A stretch of 60,817 nucleotides of DNA from the NCBI GenBank assembly GCA_944324465.1, contig CALUWI010000015.1, positions 1 through 60,817 of the forward strand, in the 5' to 3' direction. The DNA is from an uncultured Mucispirillum sp. (lineage in GTDB: Bacteria > Chrysiogenota > Deferribacteres > Deferribacterales > Mucispirillaceae). This document shows positions 36,128 through 45,373 of the stretch, piece after piece. The notes under the pieces are model-generated. The model was not told the DNA's origin, did not search any database, and saw only the letters and a program-made list of their open reading frames with translations. The first letter of the stretch is position 1, and every line of letters begins with the position of its first letter. Made by a program: the position numbers and the translations under genes.

Positions 36128-36332
36128 AAGCAAATATAAAATATTGACCAATTCAAGTTAAAAAAATATGTAAAATAAAACCTAATAAAATAAAGATTAT
36201 TTTTTGAAATTACAAAAATATTTATAAAAAATTAAATATTTTTAAATTATTGATAAATAAAGTAAATTTAAAATTTACTGCTTAAAATTTAAGCAAAAAC
36301 GCAAGAATTTTTTAAATTGTAAAAATAAGTGG

Positions 36333-36361
36333 TTGACATTATTAAGAATTATTACTATATT
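36333..36361 (+). promoter_or_regulatory. Consensus-like sigma-70 promoter
   Basis: TTGACA at 36333-36338, exactly 17 bases, then TATATT at 36356-36361. Transcription would start near 36368, giving a leader of about 370 bases before the lipoprotein gene, or a separate short RNA. Confidence 0.7.
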
Positions 36362-36530
36362 ACAGTCATAGAGAATAAGTAGAATAATAAATATATAAGT
36401 ATATAAAGTATATTTTTTAAGTATATAAGTATAATAAATATAGAAAGTATAATTAATTATATAAAGTATTAACTAATAGTAGTATATATAGTATATTTAG
36501 TAGTAATTCTAGTAGTGTTACAAATAGTAG

Positions 36531-36568
36531 ACGGAAAAGAGGGTGCCTTTTGGTATCCTCTTTTCCGT
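36531..36568 (+). promoter_or_regulatory. 12-bp perfect hairpin in the leader
   Basis: ACGGAAAAGAGG (36531-36542) pairs fully with CCTCTTTTCCGT (36557-36568), loop 14 bases. No T run follows, so it is not a standard intrinsic terminator. Confidence 0.65.
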
Positions 36569-36736
36569 ATACTGCCAAATTATTCATATGATTTATTCCT
36601 TTTGATTATATAGTTTTGATAGCTGCTTATCTTTAAAGCATCATCAGGTTATTTTATATGTTGAAAATTTTTATGTATATTAACCAATCTTTTGGGTAGG
36701 TTTTTAATATTATCTTAAATTTTTCTGGAGGGTAAT

Positions 36737-39283
36737 ATGTCTGCAAAAAAAATTCAATTAAAGTTTTTGCTTATTTTTGCATTATCTATAATGCTTTGTC
36801 TTTTTTTATCCAGCTGTTCTAGTTCTGGTGGCAGCTCTGGTGGTGGAGATACTCCCCCTGTAGTAATAACGAGTATCAGCATTATCAATGCACCAGAATA
36901 TTTAAATTATGGTGAAGAACATCAGCTTATGACAGATAGGCCTGAATTAAATATTATGTGGGATACAAGTAATCAAGATTTGCTTGAAATTGATAATAAT
37001 GGTTTAATTCGTGCCAAAGATGTTGCTGAAGGTATGGTAGAAGTTACTGCAAGTTATGGCAATATAAAAGATGTTGTATCTATTTATGTAAAAGCACCAG
37101 ATGAACCATTTATTCCTGTCAGCTCAATTAATATTGGCGTAGAGGAATTAAAGTTTGATATGTTAGCAGGAGAACAGCTTCATTTAACATCAGAAGTTTT
37201 GCCAGAGAATGCTACAAATAAAACTGTTATGTGGTGGGTAAGTGATACTTCTCTTGCGACTATTGATGAAAATGGTGTTTTATCAGCAAATGGTGAAAAT
37301 AAAAGCGGAAAAGTTACTGTTACAGCAAAAGCAGGAAACCAGACTGACAGTGTGGAAATAACAATAAATCCTCAAGAACAGGTGATACCTGTACAGGAAA
37401 TAAAAATTACTGGCAGTGCAGAAATAATGAGAGGACAGGAGCCTGTACAGTTTGTGGCAGAAGTAATTCCAAGTGATGCTACATTTAATGAAGTTACATG
37501 GACATCAGATGATGAATGGGTGGCAGTAGTAGATGAGACAGGAAAAGTTTCTGCAAGTGATAAACCAGGTGCTTATCCTGGCACTGCTGTAATCACAGCA
37601 ACAGCAGGTGGAGTATCATCAACTTTTAAAGTTACAGTTAAAGAAGTGCCTGTAGAACAGGTAAAAATTACAGGTTATGAAAATGTTACTGTTAATGGAA
37701 AAACAACTCTTGGAATACATGATATACTGCAGCTGCAGGCATCTATTTTACCAGCAGATGCATCATGCCAGGATATACTGTGGACATCTAGTAATATGGA
37801 GGTTGCATTAGTAGATGCTAATGGCAGAGTAGAAAATGGAAATCAAACAGGACCTGTTACTATTACAGCAGCAGCCGTTGATAAATCAAATCGACCTTGC
37901 GGAGAAAAAGCAAGTGTAAGTATTGATGTAGAGTTTGTACCAAACGGCACAGAAATTCCAGTATCTGAGATAAAAATTAAAGGTTATGATGAAATGGGTG
38001 TTGAAGGGCAGGTTACTTTTAAAGCAGAGTTTTTCCCAGCTAATGCTACAGATAATAAAGTAACATGGTCATCAAATAATGATACAGCAGTTTCAATAGA
38101 GCAGGATAGTATAACAGGAGATGCAGTTATTACAGCTTTGGCAGAGGCAGAAAATGTTGTAATTACTGCAGCAGCAGGTGGTAAAACTGCAGAATACACT
38201 ATTAAAACAATAAGAAAAGTGCTGCATGGATATGAGCAGGACGAAAATGGTGTATATTTGATATATAACAGACAAGGGTTTTCAAACTGCTTTTATGATA
38301 TAGAAAATAAATCATTTAAATTAATGACAGATTTAGATTTCAGAGGTGTTGAAACAGAACATGCTGGTGAAATTTTTGATGGCACTTTTGATGGAAACGG
38401 TCATATAATAAGGGAATATAAAGTAGATTACAGCTTAAGCGGAAGTTATGGTTTTGTAAGTGTGCTTGGCGGTACTATTATGAATGTTGTTTTTGATACT
38501 CCTGTTATAAGATTACTGGGGATAACACACAGAGAGACTTATACTGGTGTTATTGCTGGTAAAAATAATGGTACTATTAAAAATGTATCTATTAATAATG
38601 CTGCAGTTGAGTTGCAACAAGTATTTGCAAATTTGTCTGCTAATGCTGGTATGATTGCCGGGCAGTCTACAGGAGTAATTGATAACTGCACTGTTGATAC
38701 AGGAAGCCTTGTTATAAAGTTTGCTACTTCAAGAACTGTGCTTGGCGGTATAACAGGTATTAACAAAGGTAAAATAATCTCATCAGCAGCAAATAATATT
38801 AATCTTACAAACCCTGCTAAATCAGTAGATTACATAACAGCAACTGGCGGTATAGCTGGAGTGCTTTCTTCTGGTTCTTATGTGAAAGGCTCTTATGCTG
38901 CTGGGCAGATTACAGCTGATGACTATGCAGGTGGAATTGCTGGTGTAGTAGAGCAGGGTGCAGCTGATGTTTCAGCGTCCATTTTTGTAGGCTTAATTAA
39001 ACCTACTGGTGCAAATACAAATACAGGATTAGATTACGGCAGTTATACATCTATAACAAATGAAGAAGAAGTATATGTAAAAAGTGTGCCAGCAGAAAGT
39101 ACTCCAAAAATAAAAAGCCCTGTTGCAAAAATAATAAGAAATAATGGGCAGCTTGAAGATTCTTTAGCTGAAGCAGCACGAGATATGAATAAATTACTGA
39201 ATAAAGATGCAGATATTCATTACCTTTTTAAAGCTGGTGAAAATGAATATGAAGATATTGAATTGATGCCAAAATTAAATTAA
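36737..39283 (+). CDS. Surface lipoprotein with Ig-like (BIG2) repeats and GLUG-type C-terminus
   Basis: The 848-residue protein has a lipoprotein signal peptide (lipobox LSSC, C27) followed by a Ser/Gly-rich linker. About five Ig-like BIG2 domains follow (each with a form of NATNKTVMWWVSDTSLATID and a final VTVTAKAG strand), covering residues 45-490. The C-terminal 300 residues contain GLUG-like repeats (GTFDGNGHIIREY, GVIAGKNNGTIKNVS, GMIAGQSTGVIDNC, GGITGINKGKIISS). Both repeat types are known from bacterial adhesins, so a role in mucus or cell binding is likely but inferred. It is a monocistronic unit with a long leader and a strong terminator. Confidence 0.85.
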   Translation: MSAKKIQLKFLLIFALSIMLCLFLSSCSSSGGSSGGGDTPPVVITSISIINAPEYLNYGEEHQLMTDRPELNIMWDTSNQDLLEIDNNGLIRAKDVAEGMVEVTASYGNIKDVVSIYVKAPDEPFIPVSSINIGVEELKFDMLAGEQLHLTSEVLPENATNKTVMWWVSDTSLATIDENGVLSANGENKSGKVTVTAKAGNQTDSVEITINPQEQVIPVQEIKITGSAEIMRGQEPVQFVAEVIPSDATFNEVTWTSDDEWVAVVDETGKVSASDKPGAYPGTAVITATAGGVSSTFKVTVKEVPVEQVKITGYENVTVNGKTTLGIHDILQLQASILPADASCQDILWTSSNMEVALVDANGRVENGNQTGPVTITAAAVDKSNRPCGEKASVSIDVEFVPNGTEIPVSEIKIKGYDEMGVEGQVTFKAEFFPANATDNKVTWSSNNDTAVSIEQDSITGDAVITALAEAENVVITAAAGGKTAEYTIKTIRKVLHGYEQDENGVYLIYNRQGFSNCFYDIENKSFKLMTDLDFRGVETEHAGEIFDGTFDGNGHIIREYKVDYSLSGSYGFVSVLGGTIMNVVFDTPVIRLLGITHRETYTGVIAGKNNGTIKNVSINNAAVELQQVFANLSANAGMIAGQSTGVIDNCTVDTGSLVIKFATSRTVLGGITGINKGKIISSAANNINLTNPAKSVDYITATGGIAGVLSSGSYVKGSYAAGQITADDYAGGIAGVVEQGAADVSASIFVGLIKPTGANTNTGLDYGSYTSITNEEEVYVKSVPAESTPKIKSPVAKIIRNNGQLEDSLAEAARDMNKLLNKDADIHYLFKAGENEYEDIELMPKLN

Positions 39284-39290
39284 TTAAATA

Positions 39291-39323
39291 AAAGCAGGTA
39301 TATATTTTATACCTGCTTTTTTT
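39291..39323 (+). terminator. Intrinsic terminator of the lipoprotein gene
   Basis: AAAGCAGGTATA (39291-39302), five-base loop, TATACCTGCTTT (39308-39319), then further T residues; a perfect 12-bp stem. Confidence 0.92.
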
Positions 39324-39506
39324 ATAAATCAAAAACCTTGTTTTTTTATATAAATTCTTAACTTATTAATACAAAAGTATAATTTTTTAATCCTAAAAAA
39401 ATTTCGCCAAAAATTAAAAAAATCGCTACCAAAATTTAAATTTATATTATATATTGCGAATACTTATGAGTTTTTTATAAAATAATTAAATATAATGAAG
39501 GGTAAA

Positions 39507-41090
39507 ATGTCGATACTTGAAAGAATTAAACAAATTATTAAGAAAAACAAGACTGCACAAAATCAAATAATCATTAAAGAGATTTCAAAAAAAATTGCAC
39601 AACAAGAAATAAATAAAGCAAGTCAGTCAGTATCACCAGAAAACAAACATCAAGAAAGAAGAAAATCCAGCAAAAATATTTCAAGCAAAGCTAAAGGCAG
39701 ACAGAGTAAAAATGCTGAGCTTAAAAATATTAATATGGAAGATGAAGCAGCAGATTTTGGAAACTGGGATATAAATGAATTTCAGGTGGAAGAAAAAGAA
39801 GGTATGCTCCGCTTCCATGATTTAGGGCTTTCACCAAAACTTATGAAAGGCATATATGAGTGTGAATATAAATACTGCACACCAATTCAGCAGCTTATTC
39901 TGCCAGAAAGTTTAAAAGGTAAAGATGTATCAGGTAAAGCTCAGACCGGCACAGGCAAAACTGCTGCATTTTTAATTACATTATTTACAAGACTTATGAA
40001 TAATGAATTAAATAACAGGAAAAAAGGCACTCCAAGAGCATTAATTATGGCACCAACAAGAGAGCTTGTTATCCAGATAGAAAAAGATGCAAGAAATATT
40101 GGCAGATACTGCGGTTTAACTATACAGTCAGTTTTTGGCGGTATTAACTATGAAAAACAAAAACGCCAGATTGAAAATAAGTTTATTGATATATTAGTTG
40201 CTACTCCAGGCAGACTTCTTGATTATAAAGACCAGGGTGTGCTTGATTTAAGCGAAGTGGAAATACTTGTTATTGATGAAGCAGACAGAATGCTTGATAT
40301 GGGCTTTATTCCAGATATGAAAAAAATTATCAGTGCAGCCCCATCTAAATCAAAAAGGCAGACAATGCTTTTTAGTGCCACATTAAATCAGGATATTTTA
40401 AGACTTGCTGCCCAGTGGACTAAAGACCCGCTTAGCTTTGAAGTAGAATCAAAAGAAATAACTTCTGAAAATATTGAACAGATTGCTTATATTGCATCAG
40501 ATAAAGAGAAGTTCTCTATTATATATAATATTATTTCTCAGGATATGTTAAGCAGAGTAATTATTTTTGGCAACAGGCGGGATGAAGTTGCAAGACTTAC
40601 AGATATGTTTAAAGCCTGCGGACTTTCATGCGGTCTTTTATCAGGTGATGTTACTCAGTCAAGAAGAATTAAAACATTAGAAGAGCTTAGAAACGGCACA
40701 ATACGCATACTATGTGCAACAGATGTTGCTGCAAGAGGCATACATGTTGACGGTATAACACATGTATTTAATTACTCACTGCCAGAAGACCCAGAAGACT
40801 ATGTACATAGAATAGGAAGAACAGGCAGAGCTGGTGAAAAAGGTGTGTCAGTTATTTTTGCAACTGAAGAAGATTCTTATCTTATTCCTAAAATAGAAAG
40901 CTATACAAAACATAAGTTAAATTATATAAACCCGGAAGAAAGACTTGTTGTTATACCTGATGATTTAAATAAAATATTAAAACAGTTTAAATCAGGCAGA
41001 GGAAGAAGAAAATCAGGTCATTTAAGAGAAAAAATAGTGAAAAACAGAAAAGAAGTGTCAAATAGACGACCTGTTAAAAGGAAAAAATAA
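39507..41090 (+). CDS. DEAD-box RNA helicase (RhlB/RhlE-like) with basic N-terminal extension
   Basis: The 527-residue protein has a Lys/Ser/Gln-rich, probably disordered extension of about 100 residues, then a full helicase core: Q-motif CTPIQQLILP, motif I AQTGTGKT (145-152), PTRELVIQI, TPGRLLDY, DEAD (257-260), SAT in LFSATLN, CATDVAARGIHVDG and HRIGRTGRAG. The core and the wording around the Q-motif are closest to RhlB, an RNA-degradosome helicase; the tail is short, basic and Arg/Lys-rich. ATG 39495 opens the frame but AAGGGT points to 39507. Confidence 0.9.
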   Translation: MSILERIKQIIKKNKTAQNQIIIKEISKKIAQQEINKASQSVSPENKHQERRKSSKNISSKAKGRQSKNAELKNINMEDEAADFGNWDINEFQVEEKEGMLRFHDLGLSPKLMKGIYECEYKYCTPIQQLILPESLKGKDVSGKAQTGTGKTAAFLITLFTRLMNNELNNRKKGTPRALIMAPTRELVIQIEKDARNIGRYCGLTIQSVFGGINYEKQKRQIENKFIDILVATPGRLLDYKDQGVLDLSEVEILVIDEADRMLDMGFIPDMKKIISAAPSKSKRQTMLFSATLNQDILRLAAQWTKDPLSFEVESKEITSENIEQIAYIASDKEKFSIIYNIISQDMLSRVIIFGNRRDEVARLTDMFKACGLSCGLLSGDVTQSRRIKTLEELRNGTIRILCATDVAARGIHVDGITHVFNYSLPEDPEDYVHRIGRTGRAGEKGVSVIFATEEDSYLIPKIESYTKHKLNYINPEERLVVIPDDLNKILKQFKSGRGRRKSGHLREKIVKNRKEVSNRRPVKRKK

Positions 41091-41104
41091 AAAGGATATA
41101 ATTA

Positions 41105-41528
41105 CTGCTTAACCCCCATTTTTTTACAATAATGCTAATAACTATATAATAATTAAAATAAAATATTTACTAGAATTAAAAATAGAGCTTAAAAATAAGT
41201 ATATATTAATATGACATTATATCCGCTTTTAAAGAATGCACCCATGTTATTTCATTCTCTTTGCGACTTAATTTCTTATGAGCTGTTTTTTTGGAACGGT
41301 TAGCAAGCTGATTGTCTGAGCGATAGCGAGTTGCAGTTGCTGTGGAGAAAAAACAGCGAATGTTTAAGGAATTGGAGCATAAGAAATGAAATAACGAAAA
41401 CTTGATTTATGAGATTTGCGGCGGTAAGATAGTTTAAAATATACTACAAATACATAAATAATAATTACTAAGTTTATTATAAATTAGTATTTTTAATTAT
41501 AGTTTCAAAAAAATGGGGGTGAAGCAGC
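41105..41528. mobile_element. MITE-like fold-back element with 21-bp terminal inverted repeats
   Basis: Left end 41105-41125 (CTGCTTAACCCCCATTTTTT plus T) and right end 41507-41527 are inverted copies with one mismatch in 21. Both sides carry the direct repeat TATAATTA (41097-41104 and 41529-41536), as expected for an 8-bp target-site duplication. The interior (41246-41395) is also symmetrical about the same centre, with nested arms GTTATTTCATT/AATGAAATAAC, TTTCTTATG/CATAAGAAA, GCTGTTTTTT/AAAAAACAGC and AGCAAgCTG/CAGTTGCT. No transposase frame is present. It sits 14 bases after the helicase stop. Confidence 0.72.
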
Positions 41529-41696
41529 TATAATTATACTTGATAACTGGGAAAAATGGGTATAAAATTACTTTTGTTTAATAAAAAATATACACAAAAG
41601 TAATAAAGGTATTGAATTTATCACGGTTTAGGTTTAAAATTTCATGGGTGAAATTTTTTAATATAATTATATAATTATTTTTTAAGATGAGGTTCA

Positions 41697-41697
41697 A
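41697..41697 (+). other. End of the mmd leader
   Basis: The ribosome site GATGAGGT (41684-41691) lies six bases before the mmdA ATG at 41698; no consensus promoter is evident between the fold-back element and this site. Confidence 0.35.
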
Positions 41698-43248
41698 ATG
41701 AGCAAGGACAAAATTAAAGAGCTGGTTGAGCTTCGTTCCCGCTTATACAAAGGGGGCGGTGATGCTCAGATTGAGAAAATGCACTCTCAAGGCAAATATA
41801 CAGCCAGAGAGCGTATAGGAATGCTTCTTGATGAAGATACTTTCCAAGAAGATTTCCTGATGGTTCAACACCGTTGTAATGATTTTGGCATGGATAAAAA
41901 AGACCTGCCAGCAGACGGTATGGTTACAGGAATGGGGCTTGTAGACGGCAGGTCAGTATTTGTTGCCAGCCAAGACTTTACTGTTAATGCAGGAACTATG
42001 GGTGAAGCAGGTGCTAAAAAAGCTCAAGAGTTAATGGACGCAGCACTTAAAACTGGTTCCCCTTTCATATTTATTAATGACTCAGGCGGTGCAAGGGTTC
42101 AGGAAGGTGTAAGTGCCTTATCAGGTTATGGCGGTATTTTCTATCGCAATGTTCTCCTTTCTGGTGTTGTTCCGCAGATTAGTATTATTGCAGGTCCATG
42201 TGCAGGTGGTGCTGCTTATTCCCCAGCATTAACTGATTTTATTATACAGGTTCAAAGAGAAGGTCAAATGTATATTACAGGCCCTAAAATTATTAAAGAA
42301 GTTACAGGTGAAGAAGTTTCTCTTGAACAGCTTGGCGGTGTTGACGCTCAGGCTCATTATTCAGGTGTTGTTCACTTTGTTGCAAAATCAGGACCTGAAG
42401 CATTAGGACTTGCTAGAAGGCTTTTATCATTCCTTCCATCTAATAACTCAGAAGAAGCACCTATTATAGAAACATCAAGAAACAGTGTAATAGGTCCAGA
42501 TGAATCATTTAACTTTATTGTGCCAGAAGATCCGAAAAAACCTTATGATATGCATGAAATCATATGGCGAATAGTAGATAATGCAGACTTTTTAGAAGTT
42601 CAGGAAAATTTTGCTAAAAATATTATTGTAGGCTTTGGCAGATTAAATGGCAGAAGTGTTGGTATTATAGCTAACCAGCCGGCATTTAAAGCTGGAGTGT
42701 TAGATATTGATTCTTCAGATAAAGCAGCCCGTTTTATCCGTTTTTGTAATGCATTTAATATACCATTAATTACTCTTGTTGATGTTCCAGGATTTATGCC
42801 GGGAGTTGACCAGGAATATGGCGGTATTATTAGACACGGTGCAAAACTTTTATATGCTTATGCATCAGCAACTGTTCCTAAATTTACAGTAATATTAAGG
42901 AAAGCTTATGGTGGTGCATATATTGGTATGTGTTCTAAAGAGCTTGGAGCAGATAGAGTTGCTGCATGGCCTACTGCAGAAATTGCAGTTATGGGAGCAG
43001 AAGGTGCTGTCAGCCTGCTTTATGGCAAAGAAATTAAAAATGCAGAGGATAAAGCTGCTGAAACTAAAAAAAGACTTGATGAATATAGGGAATTATTTGC
43101 AAATCCTTATGTTGCAGCAAAAAGGGGTTATATTCACAATGTTATACTTCCAGCAGATACAAGAAGCTATTTAGCAGCATCACTTGAAATGTATGCTTCT
43201 AAACGAGAAACAAGACCATATAAAAAACACGGTCTTATTCCATTATAG
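41698..43248 (+). CDS. mmdA: Methylmalonyl-CoA decarboxylase carboxyltransferase (alpha) subunit
   Basis: The 516-residue protein is an acyl-CoA carboxyltransferase (PccB/MmdA fold): GKYTARERIGMLLDEDTFQE, the first oxyanion region FINDSGGARVQEGVSALSGYGGIFYRNVLLSGVVPQIS, AGPCAGGAAYSPALTDF, and the second LVDVPGFMPGVDQEYGGIIRHGAKLLYAYA with KAYGGAYIGM. It moves CO2 from methylmalonyl-CoA (or a similar acyl-CoA) to biotin. The genes downstream encode the biotin carrier and Na+-pump subunits, so it belongs to a sodium-translocating decarboxylase rather than a carboxylase. GAGGT precedes the ATG. Confidence 0.9.
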   Translation: MSKDKIKELVELRSRLYKGGGDAQIEKMHSQGKYTARERIGMLLDEDTFQEDFLMVQHRCNDFGMDKKDLPADGMVTGMGLVDGRSVFVASQDFTVNAGTMGEAGAKKAQELMDAALKTGSPFIFINDSGGARVQEGVSALSGYGGIFYRNVLLSGVVPQISIIAGPCAGGAAYSPALTDFIIQVQREGQMYITGPKIIKEVTGEEVSLEQLGGVDAQAHYSGVVHFVAKSGPEALGLARRLLSFLPSNNSEEAPIIETSRNSVIGPDESFNFIVPEDPKKPYDMHEIIWRIVDNADFLEVQENFAKNIIVGFGRLNGRSVGIIANQPAFKAGVLDIDSSDKAARFIRFCNAFNIPLITLVDVPGFMPGVDQEYGGIIRHGAKLLYAYASATVPKFTVILRKAYGGAYIGMCSKELGADRVAAWPTAEIAVMGAEGAVSLLYGKEIKNAEDKAAETKKRLDEYRELFANPYVAAKRGYIHNVILPADTRSYLAASLEMYASKRETRPYKKHGLIPL

Positions 43249-43260
43249 GAGTTTGGTATT

Positions 43261-43701
43261 ATGGCTGAATATACAAATATACAGCTTGCACAGGCTGAGT
43301 TAAATACAACTGTAACCCAAACAGTAAACAGCAGCAGAGATTATCATGAAACCCTTGGTGAGGGTGTAATGGTAACACTTGTAGGCATGGGTGTTGTATT
43401 TGCTGTCCTTATTATTATGATTCTCTTTATTAATTTATTTAAGAAAGTTGAGCCACTGCTTGATAGAGCAGGAGCATTCTTTTCCAAAAATAAAGGTAAA
43501 GCTGCAGCACAAAACTCTCAGGAAGCACAAAATATTGATAATACCACATTAGTGCTTATCAGTGCAGCAGTTGCAGCATATACTCATAATAAAGCAAGAG
43601 TTAGAAGAATTAGAGTGCTGCCGGCTAAGGCAAAACAAGGTGGTAACTGGGCTATGCAGGTACGAAGTGCATTGCAGTCATCACATAGTAGAAAACAATA
43701 A
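43261..43701 (+). CDS. mmdD: Decarboxylase delta subunit (OadG/MmdD-like membrane protein)
   Basis: The 146-residue protein has one membrane helix (residues 35-60) preceded by LGEGVMVTLVGMGVVF, the usual OadG-type opening (EG-x-x-x-x-x-GMG-x-VF). The C-terminal half includes TTLVLISAAVAAYTHNK, a conserved piece also found fused in other OadG-like subunits, ending in a basic tail. It holds the peripheral carboxyltransferase to the membrane pump. It starts 12 bases after mmdA behind AGGAG. Confidence 0.82.
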   Translation: MAEYTNIQLAQAELNTTVTQTVNSSRDYHETLGEGVMVTLVGMGVVFAVLIIMILFINLFKKVEPLLDRAGAFFSKNKGKAAAQNSQEAQNIDNTTLVLISAAVAAYTHNKARVRRIRVLPAKAKQGGNWAMQVRSALQSSHSRKQ

Positions 43702-43731
43702 ATTAAAAAATAAAAATTAGGAGCATATATT

Positions 43732-44160
43732 ATGAAAATGAAAATTACTCTTCACGGTGTAGCTTACGAAGTAGAAGTTGAGCTTTTAGACGAAGTAGAA
43801 GGTTATGGCACATTAAGCGGTATTCCGCCAGTTCCAAGATTTGTTCAATCTCAGCCAATGCCAACAAACCAAAGTAATGATGGTATATTACCTCCGCCTA
43901 GCAGAGCAGCAGCAGGAGCAGCTGCAGCAGCGGCTGCAAATGCAGGTGGTAAAACTATTATTTCTCCAGTTGGCGGCACAATTGTAGAAGTAAAAGCAAA
44001 AAATGGTGATAATGTAAAAGTTGGGCAGGAATTATTAATATTAGAAGCTATGAAAATGCAGACATCTATTAATTCACCAGTTGATGGTGTTATTAAATCT
44101 ATTAATGTTTCAGCAGGCGATACTGTTAGAGAAAGCCAAGTGCTTGTAGAATTTCAGTAA
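43732..44160 (+). CDS. mmdC: Biotin carrier (gamma) subunit of the decarboxylase
   Basis: The 142-residue protein ends in a biotinyl domain with LEAMKMQTSI (biotinylated lysine K108) and VDGVIKSINVSAGDTV, preceded by a flexible Ala/Pro-rich linker (residues about 45-72). It carries carboxybiotin from the carboxyltransferase to the membrane pump. TTAGGAGC lies before the ATG. Confidence 0.93.
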   Translation: MKMKITLHGVAYEVEVELLDEVEGYGTLSGIPPVPRFVQSQPMPTNQSNDGILPPPSRAAAGAAAAAAANAGGKTIISPVGGTIVEVKAKNGDNVKVGQELLILEAMKMQTSINSPVDGVIKSINVSAGDTVRESQVLVEFQ

Positions 44161-44186
44161 ACCATTTAAATTGCGGAGGCAAAAAA

Positions 44187-45320
44187 ATGGATATTTTAAT
44201 GAATTTTATTGATACTGGAGCTTTAGGGGGCCTGCTTTCTTATAAACATATTATAATGATTATTGTAGGCTGTATTTTCCTGTATCTTGCAATAGCAAAA
44301 CAATATGAACCGCTTTTACTTGTTCCTATTGGTTTTGGTATAATAGTTGGTAATATTCCAGCAGACCCAATACTAGAAATGGGTATATATGACCATAATA
44401 GTGTATTAGGTTTTTTATATAAAGGTGTAGAGCTTGGTATTTATCCACCACTTATATTTTTAGGTGTTGGAGCTATGACAGATTTTTCTGCTATGCTTTC
44501 TCAGCCTAGACTTATGCTTTTAGGTGCTGCTGCACAGCTTGGTGTGTTTATAACATTCCTTGGTAGTTTATTTTTAGGCTTTACATTAAAAGAAGCTGCT
44601 GCAATAGGTATTATTGGTGGTGCAGATGGTCCAACATCAATATTTGTTGCATCAAAACTTGCAAAAGATTATTTACCAGTTATTACTTTGGCAGGTTATT
44701 CTTATATGGCTCTTGTGCCAGTATTACAGCCGCCAGTTATCAGGCTTTTAACTACTAAAAAAGAGCGTATGATAAAAATGCCGCCTTCAAAACCAGTTTC
44801 TAAAAGAATGCGGGTAATGTTCCCAATATTTACTTTTATTATTGTATCAATGATAGACCCGGGTGCATTAATATTAATTGGTATGCTTTGTTTTGGTAAC
44901 TTATTAAGAGAATCAGGTGTTACAGAGCGTCTTGCAAAAACAGCAAGAACAGTTGTAATTGATGCAGTAGTTATTATATTAGGCTTAACAGTAGGTGCAT
45001 CTACTCAGGCAGATAAATTTTTAACTCCATCATCACTTAAAATATTTGCTTTAGGAGCATTTGCTTTCTGTGTTGCAACAGCAGGCGGTGTGCTTTTTGC
45101 AAAAATTATGAATCTATTTACTAAAAATAAAATTAACCCTATTATTGGTGCAGCAGGTGTTTCTGCCGTTCCGTTGGCAGCCAGAGTATGTCAGGTAGAG
45201 GGTGCAAAAGCAGACCCATCTAACTTCTTAATTATGCATGCTATGGCACCAAATGTTGCAGGTGTAATTGGTTCTGCCGTTGCAGCAGGTGTATTTATTT
45301 CAAAATACGCAGCAGGTTAA
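44187..45320 (+). CDS. mmdB: Na+-pumping decarboxylase beta subunit (MmdB/OadB/GcdB)
   Basis: The 377-residue polytopic protein has the diagnostic GIIGGADGPTSIFVASKLA segment (with the Asp that binds Na+ and CO2-donor), about nine helices, and the final GVSAVPLAARVCQ and NFLIMHAMAPNVAGVIGSAVAAG, all strongly conserved in OadB-like subunits. It decarboxylates carboxybiotin and exports Na+. With mmdADC it turns methylmalonyl-CoA to propionyl-CoA and contributes a sodium gradient, fitting a succinate-to-propionate route. A terminator follows at 45345. Confidence 0.94.
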   Translation: MDILMNFIDTGALGGLLSYKHIIMIIVGCIFLYLAIAKQYEPLLLVPIGFGIIVGNIPADPILEMGIYDHNSVLGFLYKGVELGIYPPLIFLGVGAMTDFSAMLSQPRLMLLGAAAQLGVFITFLGSLFLGFTLKEAAAIGIIGGADGPTSIFVASKLAKDYLPVITLAGYSYMALVPVLQPPVIRLLTTKKERMIKMPPSKPVSKRMRVMFPIFTFIIVSMIDPGALILIGMLCFGNLLRESGVTERLAKTARTVVIDAVVIILGLTVGASTQADKFLTPSSLKIFALGAFAFCVATAGGVLFAKIMNLFTKNKINPIIGAAGVSAVPLAARVCQVEGAKADPSNFLIMHAMAPNVAGVIGSAVAAGVFISKYAAG

Positions 45321-45344
45321 AATTTAATTTAATATCAAATATAG

Positions 45345-45373
45345 AAAGGCTGGTTTAAAATCAGCCTTTTTTT
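45345..45373 (+). terminator. Intrinsic terminator of the mmd operon
   Basis: AAAGGCTG (45345-45352), loop, CAGCCTTT (45362-45369) and a run of T to 45373. Confidence 0.88.

Larger units (their letters stand above)
36128..36736 (+). other. Long AT-rich intergenic region, probable leader of the lipoprotein gene
   Basis: No gene is seen. After a promoter at 36333-36361, the segment 36380-36530 is low-complexity with many AAGTATA/TAGTA words, followed by a strong hairpin (36531-36568) and then about 170 bases to the lipoprotein ATG, whose ribosome site is GGAGGG at 36728-36733. Confidence 0.6.
41091..41697. other. 607-base intergenic region holding a fold-back element and leader hairpins
   Basis: There is no open frame of note on either strand. 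It holds the 424-bp inverted-repeat element (41105-41528) and then about 160 bases of leader to the mmdA gene with two inverted repeats: ATTACTTTTGT/ACAAAAGTAAT (41567-41577, 41594-41604) and AAAATTTC/GAAATTTT (41636-41643, 41650-41657, followed by T). The second is a weak attenuator-like structure. Confidence 0.6.

Noticed and set aside
36380-36530. CRISPR-like or iteron array
   Set aside because: The AGTATA-type words have irregular spacing and no conserved unit with spacers; it is low-complexity AT-rich DNA.
36531-36568. Hairpin as an intrinsic terminator of a small RNA
   Set aside because: No T run follows the right arm, so I list it as a leader structure only.
41105-41528. Complete insertion sequence
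   Set aside because: There is no reading frame of useful length inside; only the ends and interior symmetry remain.
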